DNA from: an uncultured bacterium
GTDB taxonomy: Bacteria; Verrucomicrobiota; Lentisphaeria; Victivallales; UBA1829
DNA: 33,434 bases
Assembly (NCBI GenBank): GCA_949292215.1
Contig: CASEYW010000047.1
Coordinates: 1 to 33,434 of the forward strand
Reading direction: 5' to 3'
Position numbers and translations under genes: made by a program. The notes under the pieces are model-generated. The model made no database searches and was not told the DNA's origin. It saw only the letters and a program-made list of their open reading frames with translations. Of this stretch, positions 24,221 through 32,155 are shown piece after piece. Numbering within the stretch: position 1 is the first letter of the stretch; every line of letters starts with the position of its first letter.

Positions 24221-26293
24221 ATGAGAAAAAAAATTCTTTTTGTTCTGGTTTGCCTGATTGGATTCACTCTGTACGGACTTGATCCGTATCCGGTTGCAAC
24301 ATCCGGTTCCTTCAAGTATTTCAATACTTACGGCAATGCTGCTGTTGAACGAGTCTGCAAGGATGGCCATAATGCTCTTCGCGTTCTTCTTGGAGGAAAA
24401 AATAATCAGAAAAACGGGGGACTTCAGTTCTTCTCTCAGGCTTTTTCCGGCGTTGCAGACGGTTATGACGCAGTCACTGTGACCTACCGAGGAGATGGTG
24501 GAACAGGAAACTTTGTGGTTCTTCTTTTGGACCGTGAGAAGAACTCCTGGTGCTGGAATGGAGAACGCTGGAAAGCATCGGCAATGCTTCCCTGCTACAA
24601 TGAGAATTGGGTGAAAAAAGTCCTTTCCGTCCGAGACTTTCAATATATCGGTCCCCGGAAGGAGAAGATTCCCACGCTGAATTTGAGCCATGTGACAAAT
24701 CTTCAGTTGGCAGTCGGGATGCAGTTGAAGGAACCTTCGAAAACGCATGCGGAGTTTTTTCTGTATGAAATAACTTTTGAACAAGGTGCGGTGGAAAAAA
24801 CGGTTTTCCGAACTGTTCCGAAAAAATCGGTAAGCACTGTCGAGAACAAAAAGACGATGCCCCTTTCCAGCCAGAAACCGGAATCGATCCCGCTAGCCAG
24901 CTATTCTCTTCCGGAATGGATTGACTGGTCGCGGGAGAAGCATTATCAGCGGAATACTGCGGTCCGGCACTCAGTTTGTCTGAACAACTACTGGCAGTTC
25001 CAGGTGAATCCGGATTCTGCTGTCGGAAAACTTCTGAAGAAGAATGGGCTTCAACCGAAATTTCCGGATACCGTTTTGAAATCGGGCAACTGGAACTATG
25101 TCAAAGTACCGGGGCGCTGGGATGGGCGCTTGTTTTATATGCTGGACAGAAATCGGAAACGGATTGAGCGGATCGGCACTCTTTCTCCGGCGGATTATAC
25201 GCAGGGATGGTTTCGCCGCAGTATTCAGATTCCGGCAGAATGGCGCGGCAAGCGTTTTTCTTTGCAATTTAACGCGGTGGGCGAGCAGGCTCGCCTGTTT
25301 GTGAATGGAGTTCCTGTCACGGATTTTTCCAAGACCGGAACAGTGGACGTCTCTGCTCAGATTTTACCGGGAGCTCAGAATGAGATTGCACTTCTGGTGC
25401 AGTATTCGTCCCTTCCGCTCAAAAAAACACACGCAAAATATTCGGAATTCATTCAGCCGAATATGGGAGCCCGATGGTGGTACGGATGGCACGACGGTCC
25501 CGGAATTACGGATGACGTCTGGCTTCATGTGCAGCCTGCGGAACTCTCCGGCCGCGATCTGCGTATTCTGACTTCCGCGGAACGAAAAACGATTTCTGTC
25601 GATGCTGAATTTTCGAACAGGGACTCCCGGGATAGGACCCTGGTAGTTCGTGCGGCAGTCCGGGATGGCAGGAAAACCGTGTTCTCCCTTCCGGAACGGA
25701 AAAGCATTTTGAAAGCCGGGAGCACAGAACGTATCGCTCTATCTGCTAAATGGGAAAATCCGCAATACTGGAGTCCGGAAAATCCAAAACTTTATTCTTT
25801 GAATTTTACAATTCTGGATGAGTCGGGAAATATTCTTGATGAACTTTCCGACGAGTTTGGATTCCGTGAACTCGTGATTCGTGGCGGAAATTTTTATCTC
25901 AATGGTTCCAAGATTCGTCTGATGTTTAAAAGCAACCAATTCCGTTACGCATCGCTCAGCGAACAGGGACTAGTCAATATGCTGACCGCATTGAAGAAAA
26001 TGCATTTCAACGGCATTATGCTTGAAGCAATGAATGAAAGAGTTGTCAAACTGTGCAATCGCATCGGATTGTTGGTTGTTCTACGGCATGTAATGCCGCC
26101 CCTGGTTCGAATGGGCACTTATCTTCCTGGAGTCCCGAATCACGGCTATCCATTCGAAGTGTATCTGGCCCCGGGGCTCGAACCGGCGAAACGGGAACTG
26201 GAGAAGACTCTTACACTCAACAAAAGAGTGAGTTTTTCCGTCAGGAGATTTCCTCCCGGTCAACAGGAGGCATCCAGCAATCATCAAGAATGA
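24221..26293 (+). pseudogene. Truncated secreted GH2-type glycosidase
   Basis: A 690-codon frame. After a signal peptide (KKILFVLVCLIGFTLYG) comes a carbohydrate-binding-like jelly roll (about 25-190), then a GH2 sugar-binding domain (about 230-420: WFRRSIQIPAEWRGKRFSLQ, ARLFVNGVPV, NEIALLVQYS), an immunoglobulin-like domain (to about 540: NPQYWSPENPKLYSLNF), and the start of the TIM barrel (GFRELVIRGGNFYLNGSKIR, LTALKKMHFNGIMLEAMNE, NRIGLLVVL). It then runs through PNHGYPFEVYLAPGLEPAKRELEK and loses all similarity at about 26200-26235, before the acid/base Asn-Glu and the nucleophile. The last 20 or so codons overlap antisense remnants. The enzyme should be inactive, though its binding domains could still be made. 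AAGGAAG precedes the ATG. Confidence 0.85.
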
Positions 26294-26519
26294 GTTTGAG
26301 CGCTTCAGCAAAGTCCTTTTTCAAGAGCCAATGTTCTCCAGTCAATATTTTGAAGAACACCACAAGGCGGTTCCAGAGATCGTTGCAGCGTTAACTGAGG
26401 TTAAATTCCATGTCTGTTTGTTGATGGGGGACAGGAGGCGGTTCCGAATATTTCTCCAGTCTCTTCCGAATCTCCAGAGAGACGGGCTTATTTAAAGTTT
26501 CACAATTGGAAATCTCCAT
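26241..26519 (-). pseudogene. Decayed small gene with an internal stop codon
   Basis: On the minus strand one frame runs from ATG at 26519 through NKPVSLEIRKRLEKYSEPPP, hits TAA at 26391-26393, and continues as protein-like sequence (LWNRLVVFFKILTGEHWLLK and DFAEALKLILDDCWMPPVD) to TGA at 26241-26243. The Trp-rich, amphipathic second part looks like genuine coding sequence. The family is not recognised. A readable plus-strand frame here is probably its mirror. Confidence 0.4.
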
Positions 26520-26782
26520 TGGAGGTCAGCCAGATGTTATCGGATTTGACGTCCGACGCACGCGATCGTGCCATACTATGCCGTGCTCCCTGAGCGTGCC
26601 TGCACTAGACATGAAATTGCGGAATGCACGGATATTCCGGATGCAGGAATTTGACAGCAATCGGCCTGCGATCCTCCTGGCGGCAAGAAGCAAGCCAGTC
26701 TTCCGATAGCTTCAGTACCCGCAGCGGCTGAGTAGATGAAACCCGGCGATCTGCTTGCTTCCCGTTAAAGATGGTTTTCGTT
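26500..26782 (-). pseudogene. Decayed reading frame after the CpaF-type gene
   Basis: Directly after the ATPase stop, a second minus-strand frame reads VLKLSEDWLASCRQEDRRPI and AVKFLHPEYPCIPQFHV, then TAG (26605-26607), then SDNIWLTSNGDFQL to TGA at 26500. There is no start of its own. It appears to be a remnant of a gene that once followed the ATPase. Together with the neighbouring remnant it fills the 489 bases between the truncated GH2 frame and the ATPase; no intact gene lies there. Confidence 0.35.
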
Positions 26783-27856
26783 TTATCGATATTCTGGCAG
26801 TTCCAGATGGACCAGTTCGGCGTCATTCCCGAACGTTGGACGTTCCCCAAGTACAAAACCGCCGGAAACAGTACCATCCGGAGCAACGGAACGGGTTTCC
26901 CAACGCATCAGCGAGCGAATGCGGTATTCTCCGTTTTGGAGCGGAAGCACTTCGGCGATTTCAACGATTTTTCTTGAGCCGTCCGGCAACCGCATTGTAT
27001 GAACTACGCAGTTGATAGCGGAAGCAACCTGCATTCGAATTGCCGGGAGTGGTAAGTTGATTCCGCTCAAGATTGCACAAGTCTCCATACGGCTCAGTGC
27101 ATCAATCGGGCTATTTGCGTGAATGGTAGACATCGAACCGGAGTGACCAGTATTCATCGCCTGCAGGAGGTCAATCGCCTCACCGCCGCGAATTTCCCCG
27201 ATGACAAGACGATCCGGACGGAGACGCAGCGAAGCAATGACCAGATCGCGGATTGAAAATTCACCCTGTCCGTTTTTATCAGGTTTCCGTGTTTCGAAGT
27301 AGACGCAATGTTTTTGCTGAAGTTGCAGCTCGCTGGCATCCTCCAGTACGAGAATTCGGTCGTTTTCCGGTATCAGTCCACTCAGCGCATTCAGAACGGA
27401 GGTCTTTCCAGAGGAGGTCCCGCCGGAGACAATAACATTTTTCCGCAGTTTGACGATTGCATTCAACAGAAGAACGCCTTCTCGAGGAATACTGCCGAAC
27501 TGTTCGAGGCGATTGATGGTCAGCATCTCCTTTTTGAATTTCCGGATTGAAAGGATCGTTCCACTGCGACTGACTGGCGGAATTGTGGCGTGAACACGCG
27601 ATCCATCCGGTAGCCGTGCATCCAGATCCGGAGACATTTCGTTGAGCTGGCGATCAACCGATTTAGCGATGTTGACCGCAGCTGCTTTCAGTTGTGTTTC
27701 GCTCGCAAAACGGGTCGGAGTTTCTTCCAGTTTTCCATTCCGTTCAATGTAGATCTGCGATGGACCATTGATCAGAACTTCAGATACCTGGTCATCCGCC
27801 AGATACTCCTTGACCGGCACCAGAAACAAAGCCAGAAATGATGAATTCTCATTCAT
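26783..27856 (-). CDS. CpaF/TadA-type secretion ATPase
   Basis: A 357-residue P-loop ATPase of the type II/IV secretion superfamily. The N-terminal domain (VSEVLINGPSQIYIERNGKL) and then RLPDGSRVHATIPPVS, LSIRKF are typical of the CpaF/TadA branch. Walker A is GGTSSGKT (145-152), the Asp box LEDASE (171-176), Walker B LVIGEIRGGEA (217-227) and the His box GHSGSMSTIHANS (237-249), all intact, so it should hydrolyse ATP. The family powers Tad pilus assembly or DNA/protein secretion. AAAGGAGAG precedes the ATG. Only the small secreted-protein gene 20 bases upstream accompanies it; no TadB/C, pilin or secretin gene is nearby, so it appears solitary, probably a leftover of a larger locus. Confidence 0.92.
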   Translation of the reverse strand: MNENSSFLALFLVPVKEYLADDQVSEVLINGPSQIYIERNGKLEETPTRFASETQLKAAAVNIAKSVDRQLNEMSPDLDARLPDGSRVHATIPPVSRSGTILSIRKFKKEMLTINRLEQFGSIPREGVLLLNAIVKLRKNVIVSGGTSSGKTSVLNALSGLIPENDRILVLEDASELQLQQKHCVYFETRKPDKNGQGEFSIRDLVIASLRLRPDRLVIGEIRGGEAIDLLQAMNTGHSGSMSTIHANSPIDALSRMETCAILSGINLPLPAIRMQVASAINCVVHTMRLPDGSRKIVEIAEVLPLQNGEYRIRSLMRWETRSVAPDGTVSGGFVLGERPTFGNDAELVHLELPEYR

Positions 27857-27876
27857 TGGATAATCTCTCCTTTCAA

Positions 27877-28317
27877 CTAGGATTTTTTATCCTGCCGATC
27901 GGAAAAAAACGGTCCGGTTCTCCGATTTTCCAGATCAGCAGATTCAACCCCATATTCACGATTGGAAAAGGTCAAAATGACCTGTGGCTTTAAACTTTTA
28001 TCGAGTATAATCTGTTTTTCCGGACGCCAGAACTGCTTTTGAATCCATGCCTTCAGATGCCCGCAGGTGGAGACAATATTTGTAGGGCTTTCACAGATAG
28101 GGCCCCTGCTGTTTTCCAGACAGTTCTGAGCGGTCGTGCTGAAAGGCTGCCGTAACTGCTGCAAGATCTCCTGCTCGGACTTCCTGCGGGACGGTTGCTC
28201 CGCGGCTGAATGCAGTCTTTCCACCAGCCGGGCAGGTTCCCGCATCAGCCGGGTAAGGTCCGTTTCTCCGAAAAAAAACAGCAGAAAAATGACTGATAAA
28301 AGCGGAATTTTCTTCAA
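27877..28317 (-). CDS. Small secreted or membrane-anchored protein beside the CpaF-type ATPase
   Basis: A 146-residue protein with a hydrophobic N-terminus (KKIPLLSVIFLLFFFG), then a charged helical part (SRRKSEQEILQQLRQPF) and a cysteine-containing segment (TTAQNCLENSRGPICESPTN, STCGHLKAWIQKQFW). Not recognised. The frame begins at TTG (28317); no in-frame ATG exists before the hydrophobic stretch, since an in-frame TGA lies seven codons upstream. Either TTG is used or a frameshift removed the original ATG (28339 has one in another frame). It is followed after 20 bases by the ATPase, so it may be a periplasmic partner of that system. Confidence 0.6.
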   Translation of the reverse strand: MKKIPLLSVIFLLFFFGETDLTRLMREPARLVERLHSAAEQPSRRKSEQEILQQLRQPFSTTAQNCLENSRGPICESPTNIVSTCGHLKAWIQKQFWRPEKQIILDKSLKPQVILTFSNREYGVESADLENRRTGPFFSDRQDKKS

Positions 28318-28342
28318 TCTTTCTGATTCTACTTTTCATTTT

Positions 28343-28379
28343 TGTCGTAACTCTCGCAGAAATTGCTGATGTTACGACA
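28343..28379. promoter_or_regulatory. Inverted repeat in the leader of the small secreted-protein gene
   Basis: TGTCGTAAC (28343-28351) and GTTACGACA (28371-28379) are perfect 9-base inverted arms 19 bases apart. They lie between the predicted transcription start and the TTG start codon. A binding site or leader hairpin. Confidence 0.5.
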
Positions 28380-28425
28380 TCATCTGATGAATTGTCATAT
28401 TCCCTTTTGCTTAGGGATATATGTT

Positions 28426-28454
28426 ACTATACTGCATCATTTTCTTTTTTGCAA
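28426..28454 (-). promoter_or_regulatory. Promoter of the small secreted protein / CpaF-type ATPase pair
   Basis: On the minus strand TTGCAA (28454-28449), a 17-base spacer and TATAGT (28431-28426). The transcription start would be near 28419, giving a leader of about 100 bases. Confidence 0.6.
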
Positions 28455-28494
28455 GAGGCAAAGAATCCAGAAATATCTGCATCGCTGTTGTCCT

Positions 28495-28552
28495 AAAAAC
28501 CGTGGGAAAAGAAGCTTCTTCTACGAGCTTTCTATTTGCTCTCTTTTCCACG
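28495..28552 (-). terminator. Minus-strand terminator-like hairpin
   Basis: CGTGGAAAAGA (28552-28542 on the minus strand) pairs with TCTTTTCCCACG (28512-28501) with one bulged base and a long imperfect loop, followed by G and five T residues. It would stop transcripts coming from the right just before the promoter at 28426-28454. Confidence 0.5.
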
Positions 28553-28877
28553 CTTAGAGAACTTTTATGGCAAGATGGGTATAAAATCCTTTGAACCAAG
28601 AAACAAGCGACTGGCAAAGTAAGCTTGATAATAAATCTATATACAACATATTTTTTCACAAGCGGAGAATTCCGTTTTTCAATTCCAAAAATCAAGAGGT
28701 CGGATTTCTCTCTGTGTTTCCCCGACTTTTGCTTCTCCAATCGAAAAGCCTGCGACCTCTACTCACCGGAGAATTTGTCGAGAGATCATCGGAAACACAG
28801 AGGGAAATGCAAAAACAGTGGATTCTCTCCGGCGCTGCAATTGGCCCAATTCAGACTCAAAATCAGCCCCGGAAACG

Positions 28878-28904
28878 AAAAAGCCGACCGGAGGTCCGGT
28901 CGGC
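28878..28904 (-). terminator. Minus-strand terminator downstream of the qat genes
   Basis: GCCGACCGGA/TCCGGTCGGC (28883-28892 with 28895-28904) forms a very stable hairpin, and on the minus strand it is followed by five T residues (28882-28878). It is the first good terminator after qatD, about 390 bases beyond its stop. Confidence 0.75.
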
Positions 28905-29079
28905 GGAGAATCGAAAAAATGGTCGACCATTTTGGGGATTTCCAGAACTCTTCTCTTCTCCTCAAAATGACGAAATTTTCGAATCCCTCAAGATGGGCTA
29001 TTTCATCATCTCGAAAAATTCTCTGAGAGATTCACAAAAATTCGCACAACCTCAAAATCGGGTTTGTATATCGCAAAAA

Positions 29080-29116
29080 CGCTCTCAAAAGGATTCGAAC
29101 TTGCGACCTCTGCTTG
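29080..29116 (-). other. tRNA 3'-end-like remnant, possible attachment site
   Basis: On the minus strand AGAGGTCGCAAGTTCGAATC leads into CTTTTGAGAGC: a variable-loop, T-loop (GTTCGAATC) and acceptor-strand pattern typical of the 3' part of a tRNA. Only about three of the five T-stem pairs form, no matching GCTCTCA 5' acceptor strand lies at the right distance, and no CCA follows, so it is not a working tRNA. Such 3' fragments are often left where an element integrated into a tRNA gene. Confidence 0.35.
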
Positions 29117-29294
29117 CGGCTTGAGATGAACCACACTGGCTGGACCAAGGCACACCTGCACTATAGCTCCACCTCACCTCGCTAAGCGAAATAGAACTGA
29201 TGCTCCCTATAATCACTCATGAAACAGCTCCTTCTTCAAGAGCCTTCTTTCAAAATGTGCGCAATTTTCCGGATATTATCAGTCGCGAAGTAAC

Positions 29295-30023
29295 TTAAGA
29301 CTCATTAAGTCTGTCAAAATTTTTCTTAATTTGGATAGAAATTTGCCTCTCAGGAATTTTGTGAATATTTGCAATACTTTGGTGGATTTGCTTGCTTTCC
29401 CATGGAAAAATGCTTTTCCCATTAACCATGGCGAAAGGCCCATCTGATTCCGGAAGAATACGATCAAGAGGAATTTTTGCGGCTAATTCTCGCCCTCGAC
29501 GACTTAAAAGAGCAGCAGGGCCTAAACTAAAGAAACATCCCAATGAAATTGCCATTTTAAGCTCTTCAATTGTTCCAGAAAACCAATGTAGAATCACTCG
29601 AGAGTTTTTTGAATATTTCATTATATTTTTAAGTACTATTTCACCAGCACCTCTAGAATGAATGCTTAAGATTTTTCCTCCGAATTTTTCTGCCTCAATT
29701 AAGATTGTAACAAATATTTTTTTTTGCAATTGAAAATTTCCATTATTTCGCGTAGAGCCATCAATTCCAATTTCACCCAATATTTTTACTTTTGGAATAA
29801 GATTTAAAAATAGATCTAACTCTCCAACCTTCTGTTGCACAATTTCTGGATGCATACCTAAAGCCACAGTAATATTTTTGTAGGGGGAAAATATTCGCGA
29901 AGTTGCTTGCCAGGCTCTTGGACTTGTTGTTACAGCAAGTGTAAATGAATTACATTCATTGGTCTTTTCTGCAACCGCAAGAGGGTTAGGATATAGATCA
30001 AGATGAGAATGCATGTCTATCAT
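29295..30023 (-). CDS. qatD: QatD, TatD-family metal-dependent nuclease of the Qat defence system
   Basis: A 242-residue TatD-like hydrolase. The metal ligands are all present: HSHLD (His5/His7), Glu84 in ILGEIGID, His122 in SIHSRGAGE, His146 in VILHWFSG, and the late Asp194 in LPESDGPF, where TatD enzymes usually have ETDxP. TatD proteins are 3'-5' DNA exonucleases. In the QatABCD anti-phage system this protein is the fourth component. Its ATG overlaps the stop of qatC (ATGA), showing coupling. A short dyad, ACTTAA-N6-TTAAGT, covers its stop codon. Base composition is much more A+T-rich than the genes to the left. Confidence 0.93.
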   Translation of the reverse strand: MIDMHSHLDLYPNPLAVAEKTNECNSFTLAVTTSPRAWQATSRIFSPYKNITVALGMHPEIVQQKVGELDLFLNLIPKVKILGEIGIDGSTRNNGNFQLQKKIFVTILIEAEKFGGKILSIHSRGAGEIVLKNIMKYSKNSRVILHWFSGTIEELKMAISLGCFFSLGPAALLSRRGRELAAKIPLDRILPESDGPFAMVNGKSIFPWESKQIHQSIANIHKIPERQISIQIKKNFDRLNES

Positions 30024-31321
30024 ATAGTTCCTTGTAAGAGTAAAAATTCCAATTCATGAAGCCCCCTCTCTACAACCTCTAAGTACCGTATTTTATCTGT
30101 AGTTGAAGCAAATGCCAACTCCCCTGCAAGGAATCGCTGTATTCCTTGTTGTTTGGCTGTTATACAAGCCTCTACAACAGCATGAAAATCATTCGCTCCG
30201 GTTTTTTTATTGATTTTTGAATCAGATAAGCTTGTAAAAACATAGCCGTTTCTAGTTTTATCTGGCATCTTTGCTTTAAGAAAAGCAGCTTGACGAACTA
30301 AGCATGGTAAACATCGTCCACAATGTCGTCTTCCGTAATGCGCATATTTCCCACAACTTGCCGTTAAGAAAGCGCCTTGTTCTAAAAGTTTCTTATTAGA
30401 ACACTCTGTAAGCATGTCTCCTTTGGTCATAAATTGATACGGCATCTTAAGTATGGATCGTATATGAACTTCATCCCATATTCTTTGTATGAAACCTAAG
30501 TATACAGGATGGGTTGTTTTTGTGCTTAAACTTCCAATTCTTCCTGAGTTCATTGGAATATTTAGGCTGATGAAGCCGTTTTCAGGAACAAAAATCTCAA
30601 CATATTCAGATGGGGTGCGACGAATTAGTGAAGTTGCCAGTAATGCATATGCAAAAAACACAATTGATCTTCCGCGAGTAGATTTTTCAGTCTCTTTGCA
30701 AGGTGTTTTTGTTGAAAAACTTAATGCAACATGTCTTTCAGAAGCATTAAGCAATGCTACCAACTCTCGCTGTATGGAAGCATCCGCTCTTGTTATTTGA
30801 GAGACAAAAAGGGGGATTTTATTTTGCGTTTGTAAATCAATTGCACCAATAAAGCTGTCTAATCCACCGGAAAGAAGACATATACAATCAGCGTCCAACA
30901 AAGCAACAGAAGAATTATTCGGACACTCAAGAGGTGTCCATCCCCCAGCAGTAAAATCAAAAAACCAATAGTCGCCAGTTAAAAAATGGAATGCCTTCTG
31001 CAAGGAATCTCGTTGAAGGTTCCATGGGGCTGGATCAGAAAGAGAAATCCTAGCATGAATATTACGAGTCCAGCCATCTACAGACTTCTGCCGTAACATT
31101 GCGTTATCTATTGCGGCAACTGACAATGCAATGGTAACAAAATCGAATTCTTTAACGTGTGGAAAAATTCCTAGTTTTTTTATTTTTTTCAAAAAATCGA
31201 TGTTAATATATCCTACTCTTTCTCGCAAAATTGAATGTGAAGGGTATAACGCAAAATAATATGTATCTTCTGGAATTTCATGAGGAATATTGGATTCTTT
31301 ACAACAGATAAATTTTATCAT
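30020..31321 (-). CDS. qatC: QatC, QueC-like PP-loop enzyme of the Qat defence system
   Basis: A 433-residue protein of the QueC/ExsB-like PP-loop ATPase superfamily. The central domain has the nucleotide-binding motif CLLSGGLDSFIGA (SGGLDS at 151-156). Near the C-terminus ASCGKYAHYGRRHCGRCLPC provides four cysteines (323, 334, 337, 340) matching the zinc site of QueC, the 7-cyano-7-deazaguanine synthase. The extra N-terminal domain of about 140 residues is that of the defence-associated form. The family relation suggests a chemical modification involving a deazaguanine-like or similar reaction, but the substrate in Qat is not established here. It overlaps qatB and qatD by four bases each (ATGA). 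Confidence 0.95.
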   Translation of the reverse strand: MIKFICCKESNIPHEIPEDTYYFALYPSHSILRERVGYINIDFLKKIKKLGIFPHVKEFDFVTIALSVAAIDNAMLRQKSVDGWTRNIHARISLSDPAPWNLQRDSLQKAFHFLTGDYWFFDFTAGGWTPLECPNNSSVALLDADCICLLSGGLDSFIGAIDLQTQNKIPLFVSQITRADASIQRELVALLNASERHVALSFSTKTPCKETEKSTRGRSIVFFAYALLATSLIRRTPSEYVEIFVPENGFISLNIPMNSGRIGSLSTKTTHPVYLGFIQRIWDEVHIRSILKMPYQFMTKGDMLTECSNKKLLEQGAFLTASCGKYAHYGRRHCGRCLPCLVRQAAFLKAKMPDKTRNGYVFTSLSDSKINKKTGANDFHAVVEACITAKQQGIQRFLAGELAFASTTDKIRYLEVVERGLHELEFLLLQGTI

Positions 31322-32154
31322 TTTTCCTCTTCCTCAAAAATAAAAAAAGTATCGCGGATTATTTGTTGTAACACCTGTGAGATGGCTGTTTTGGTTATAT
31401 ATGTGTCGCTTTTCCAATGATTAGCAACCTGCTTTTTAACCTCAAAAGAAATGTATTCACGCATTTCTTTTTTACGATCGCATGTTTCTTGTACTGAAAA
31501 GTGGCGTTCAAATGATTGTCCTATGTCAATAATAACACGATTAAAAATCTCATTACTCAGAAAAAAACATAGAAAATCTTGTATGTTATCAGCAGAGAGA
31601 TTTGTAATGTCAAAATTGGGATCGGATTCTTCTAGATCAATCAATGCTTGCGTGATTGAATCTCTGCAAGAATTTTCATCAATACTTCCAACTTCAGGAG
31701 ATATCTTTGCTGCAATTTTATCAAAAATATCTGTTTGCGAGACATTTGCATTTAGTAAGTCTTTTAACCATTGCGAATTTTCATTACTTTTTCCATCCGT
31801 AAAACTATTAAAAAAGGCTACAGCATTGGCTCCATTTTGAGCCGATAGGCTCATTCTGCCTGCAAGACGAGAAGCTCCTCCCATTCCCTTACGGGAATAA
31901 GCTCCTAAAGCTTTCTTTAGGACATTTCGATTCCCCGATGCGATATATTGATTTAGTGCTTTTCTTGCAGGTGCATAACGAGCCCTAGGAGCGATATCAT
32001 TAGGTCGCAGAACAGTCGGGATATCTAAAAAAGATAATTCGGGAGACTCGGGTTCTGGGATAGAAACGTTTCCGTCTTCCTCTTCAGACACAAGCCAAGG
32101 CGGATCAAATGAAATACCACCGTTAGGCCCATTGCTAGAAGTCGATGTTCCCAT
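31318..32154 (-). CDS. qatB: QatB, helper protein of the Qat defence system
   Basis: A 278-residue protein. It begins MGTSTSSNGPNGGISFDPPW, the characteristic start of QatB proteins. It continues with a low-complexity acidic part and a basic helical stretch (APRARYAPARKALNQYIASG, ALGAYSRKGMGGASRLAGRM) and an all-helical C-terminal half ending in an acidic tail (FIFEEEEK). No catalytic motif is seen. In the known system it is one of the four components needed with QatA, C and D. The start lies 1 base after the qatA stop and the end overlaps qatC as ATGA. Confidence 0.92.
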   Translation of the reverse strand: MGTSTSSNGPNGGISFDPPWLVSEEEDGNVSIPEPESPELSFLDIPTVLRPNDIAPRARYAPARKALNQYIASGNRNVLKKALGAYSRKGMGGASRLAGRMSLSAQNGANAVAFFNSFTDGKSNENSQWLKDLLNANVSQTDIFDKIAAKISPEVGSIDENSCRDSITQALIDLEESDPNFDITNLSADNIQDFLCFFLSNEIFNRVIIDIGQSFERHFSVQETCDRKKEMREYISFEVKKQVANHWKSDTYITKTAISQVLQQIIRDTFFIFEEEEK

Positions 32155-32155
32155 C

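Larger units (their letters stand above)
28318..29294. other. Junction region without convincing genes
   Basis: A stretch of 977 bases between the small secreted-protein gene and qatD. It holds a promoter and inverted repeat for the former, two minus-strand terminators, and a tRNA-3'-end-like fragment, each listed separately. A plus-strand frame across 28591-29124 is low-complexity and ends in antisense tRNA-like sequence, so it is not taken as a gene. Confidence 0.55.

Noticed and set aside
23921..24784. Minus-strand open frame of 287 codons
   Set aside because: It spans the end of the prepilin-like gene and the signal peptide of the GH2-type gene on the other strand, both well supported.
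26283..26490. Plus-strand protein-like stretch after the truncated GH2 frame
   Set aside because: It has no start linked to it, and the minus-strand reading of the same bases is more protein-like; probably the mirror of the decayed minus-strand gene.
28411..28740. Minus-strand open frame of 109 codons
   Set aside because: It covers a promoter and a terminator hairpin, lacks a ribosome site and has no protein-like pattern.
28591..29124. Plus-strand open frame of 177 codons
   Set aside because: Low-complexity, Lys/Arg/Ser-rich, no ribosome site, runs over a strong terminator hairpin, and ends with the antisense tRNA pattern (DSNLRPLL) typical of false genes.
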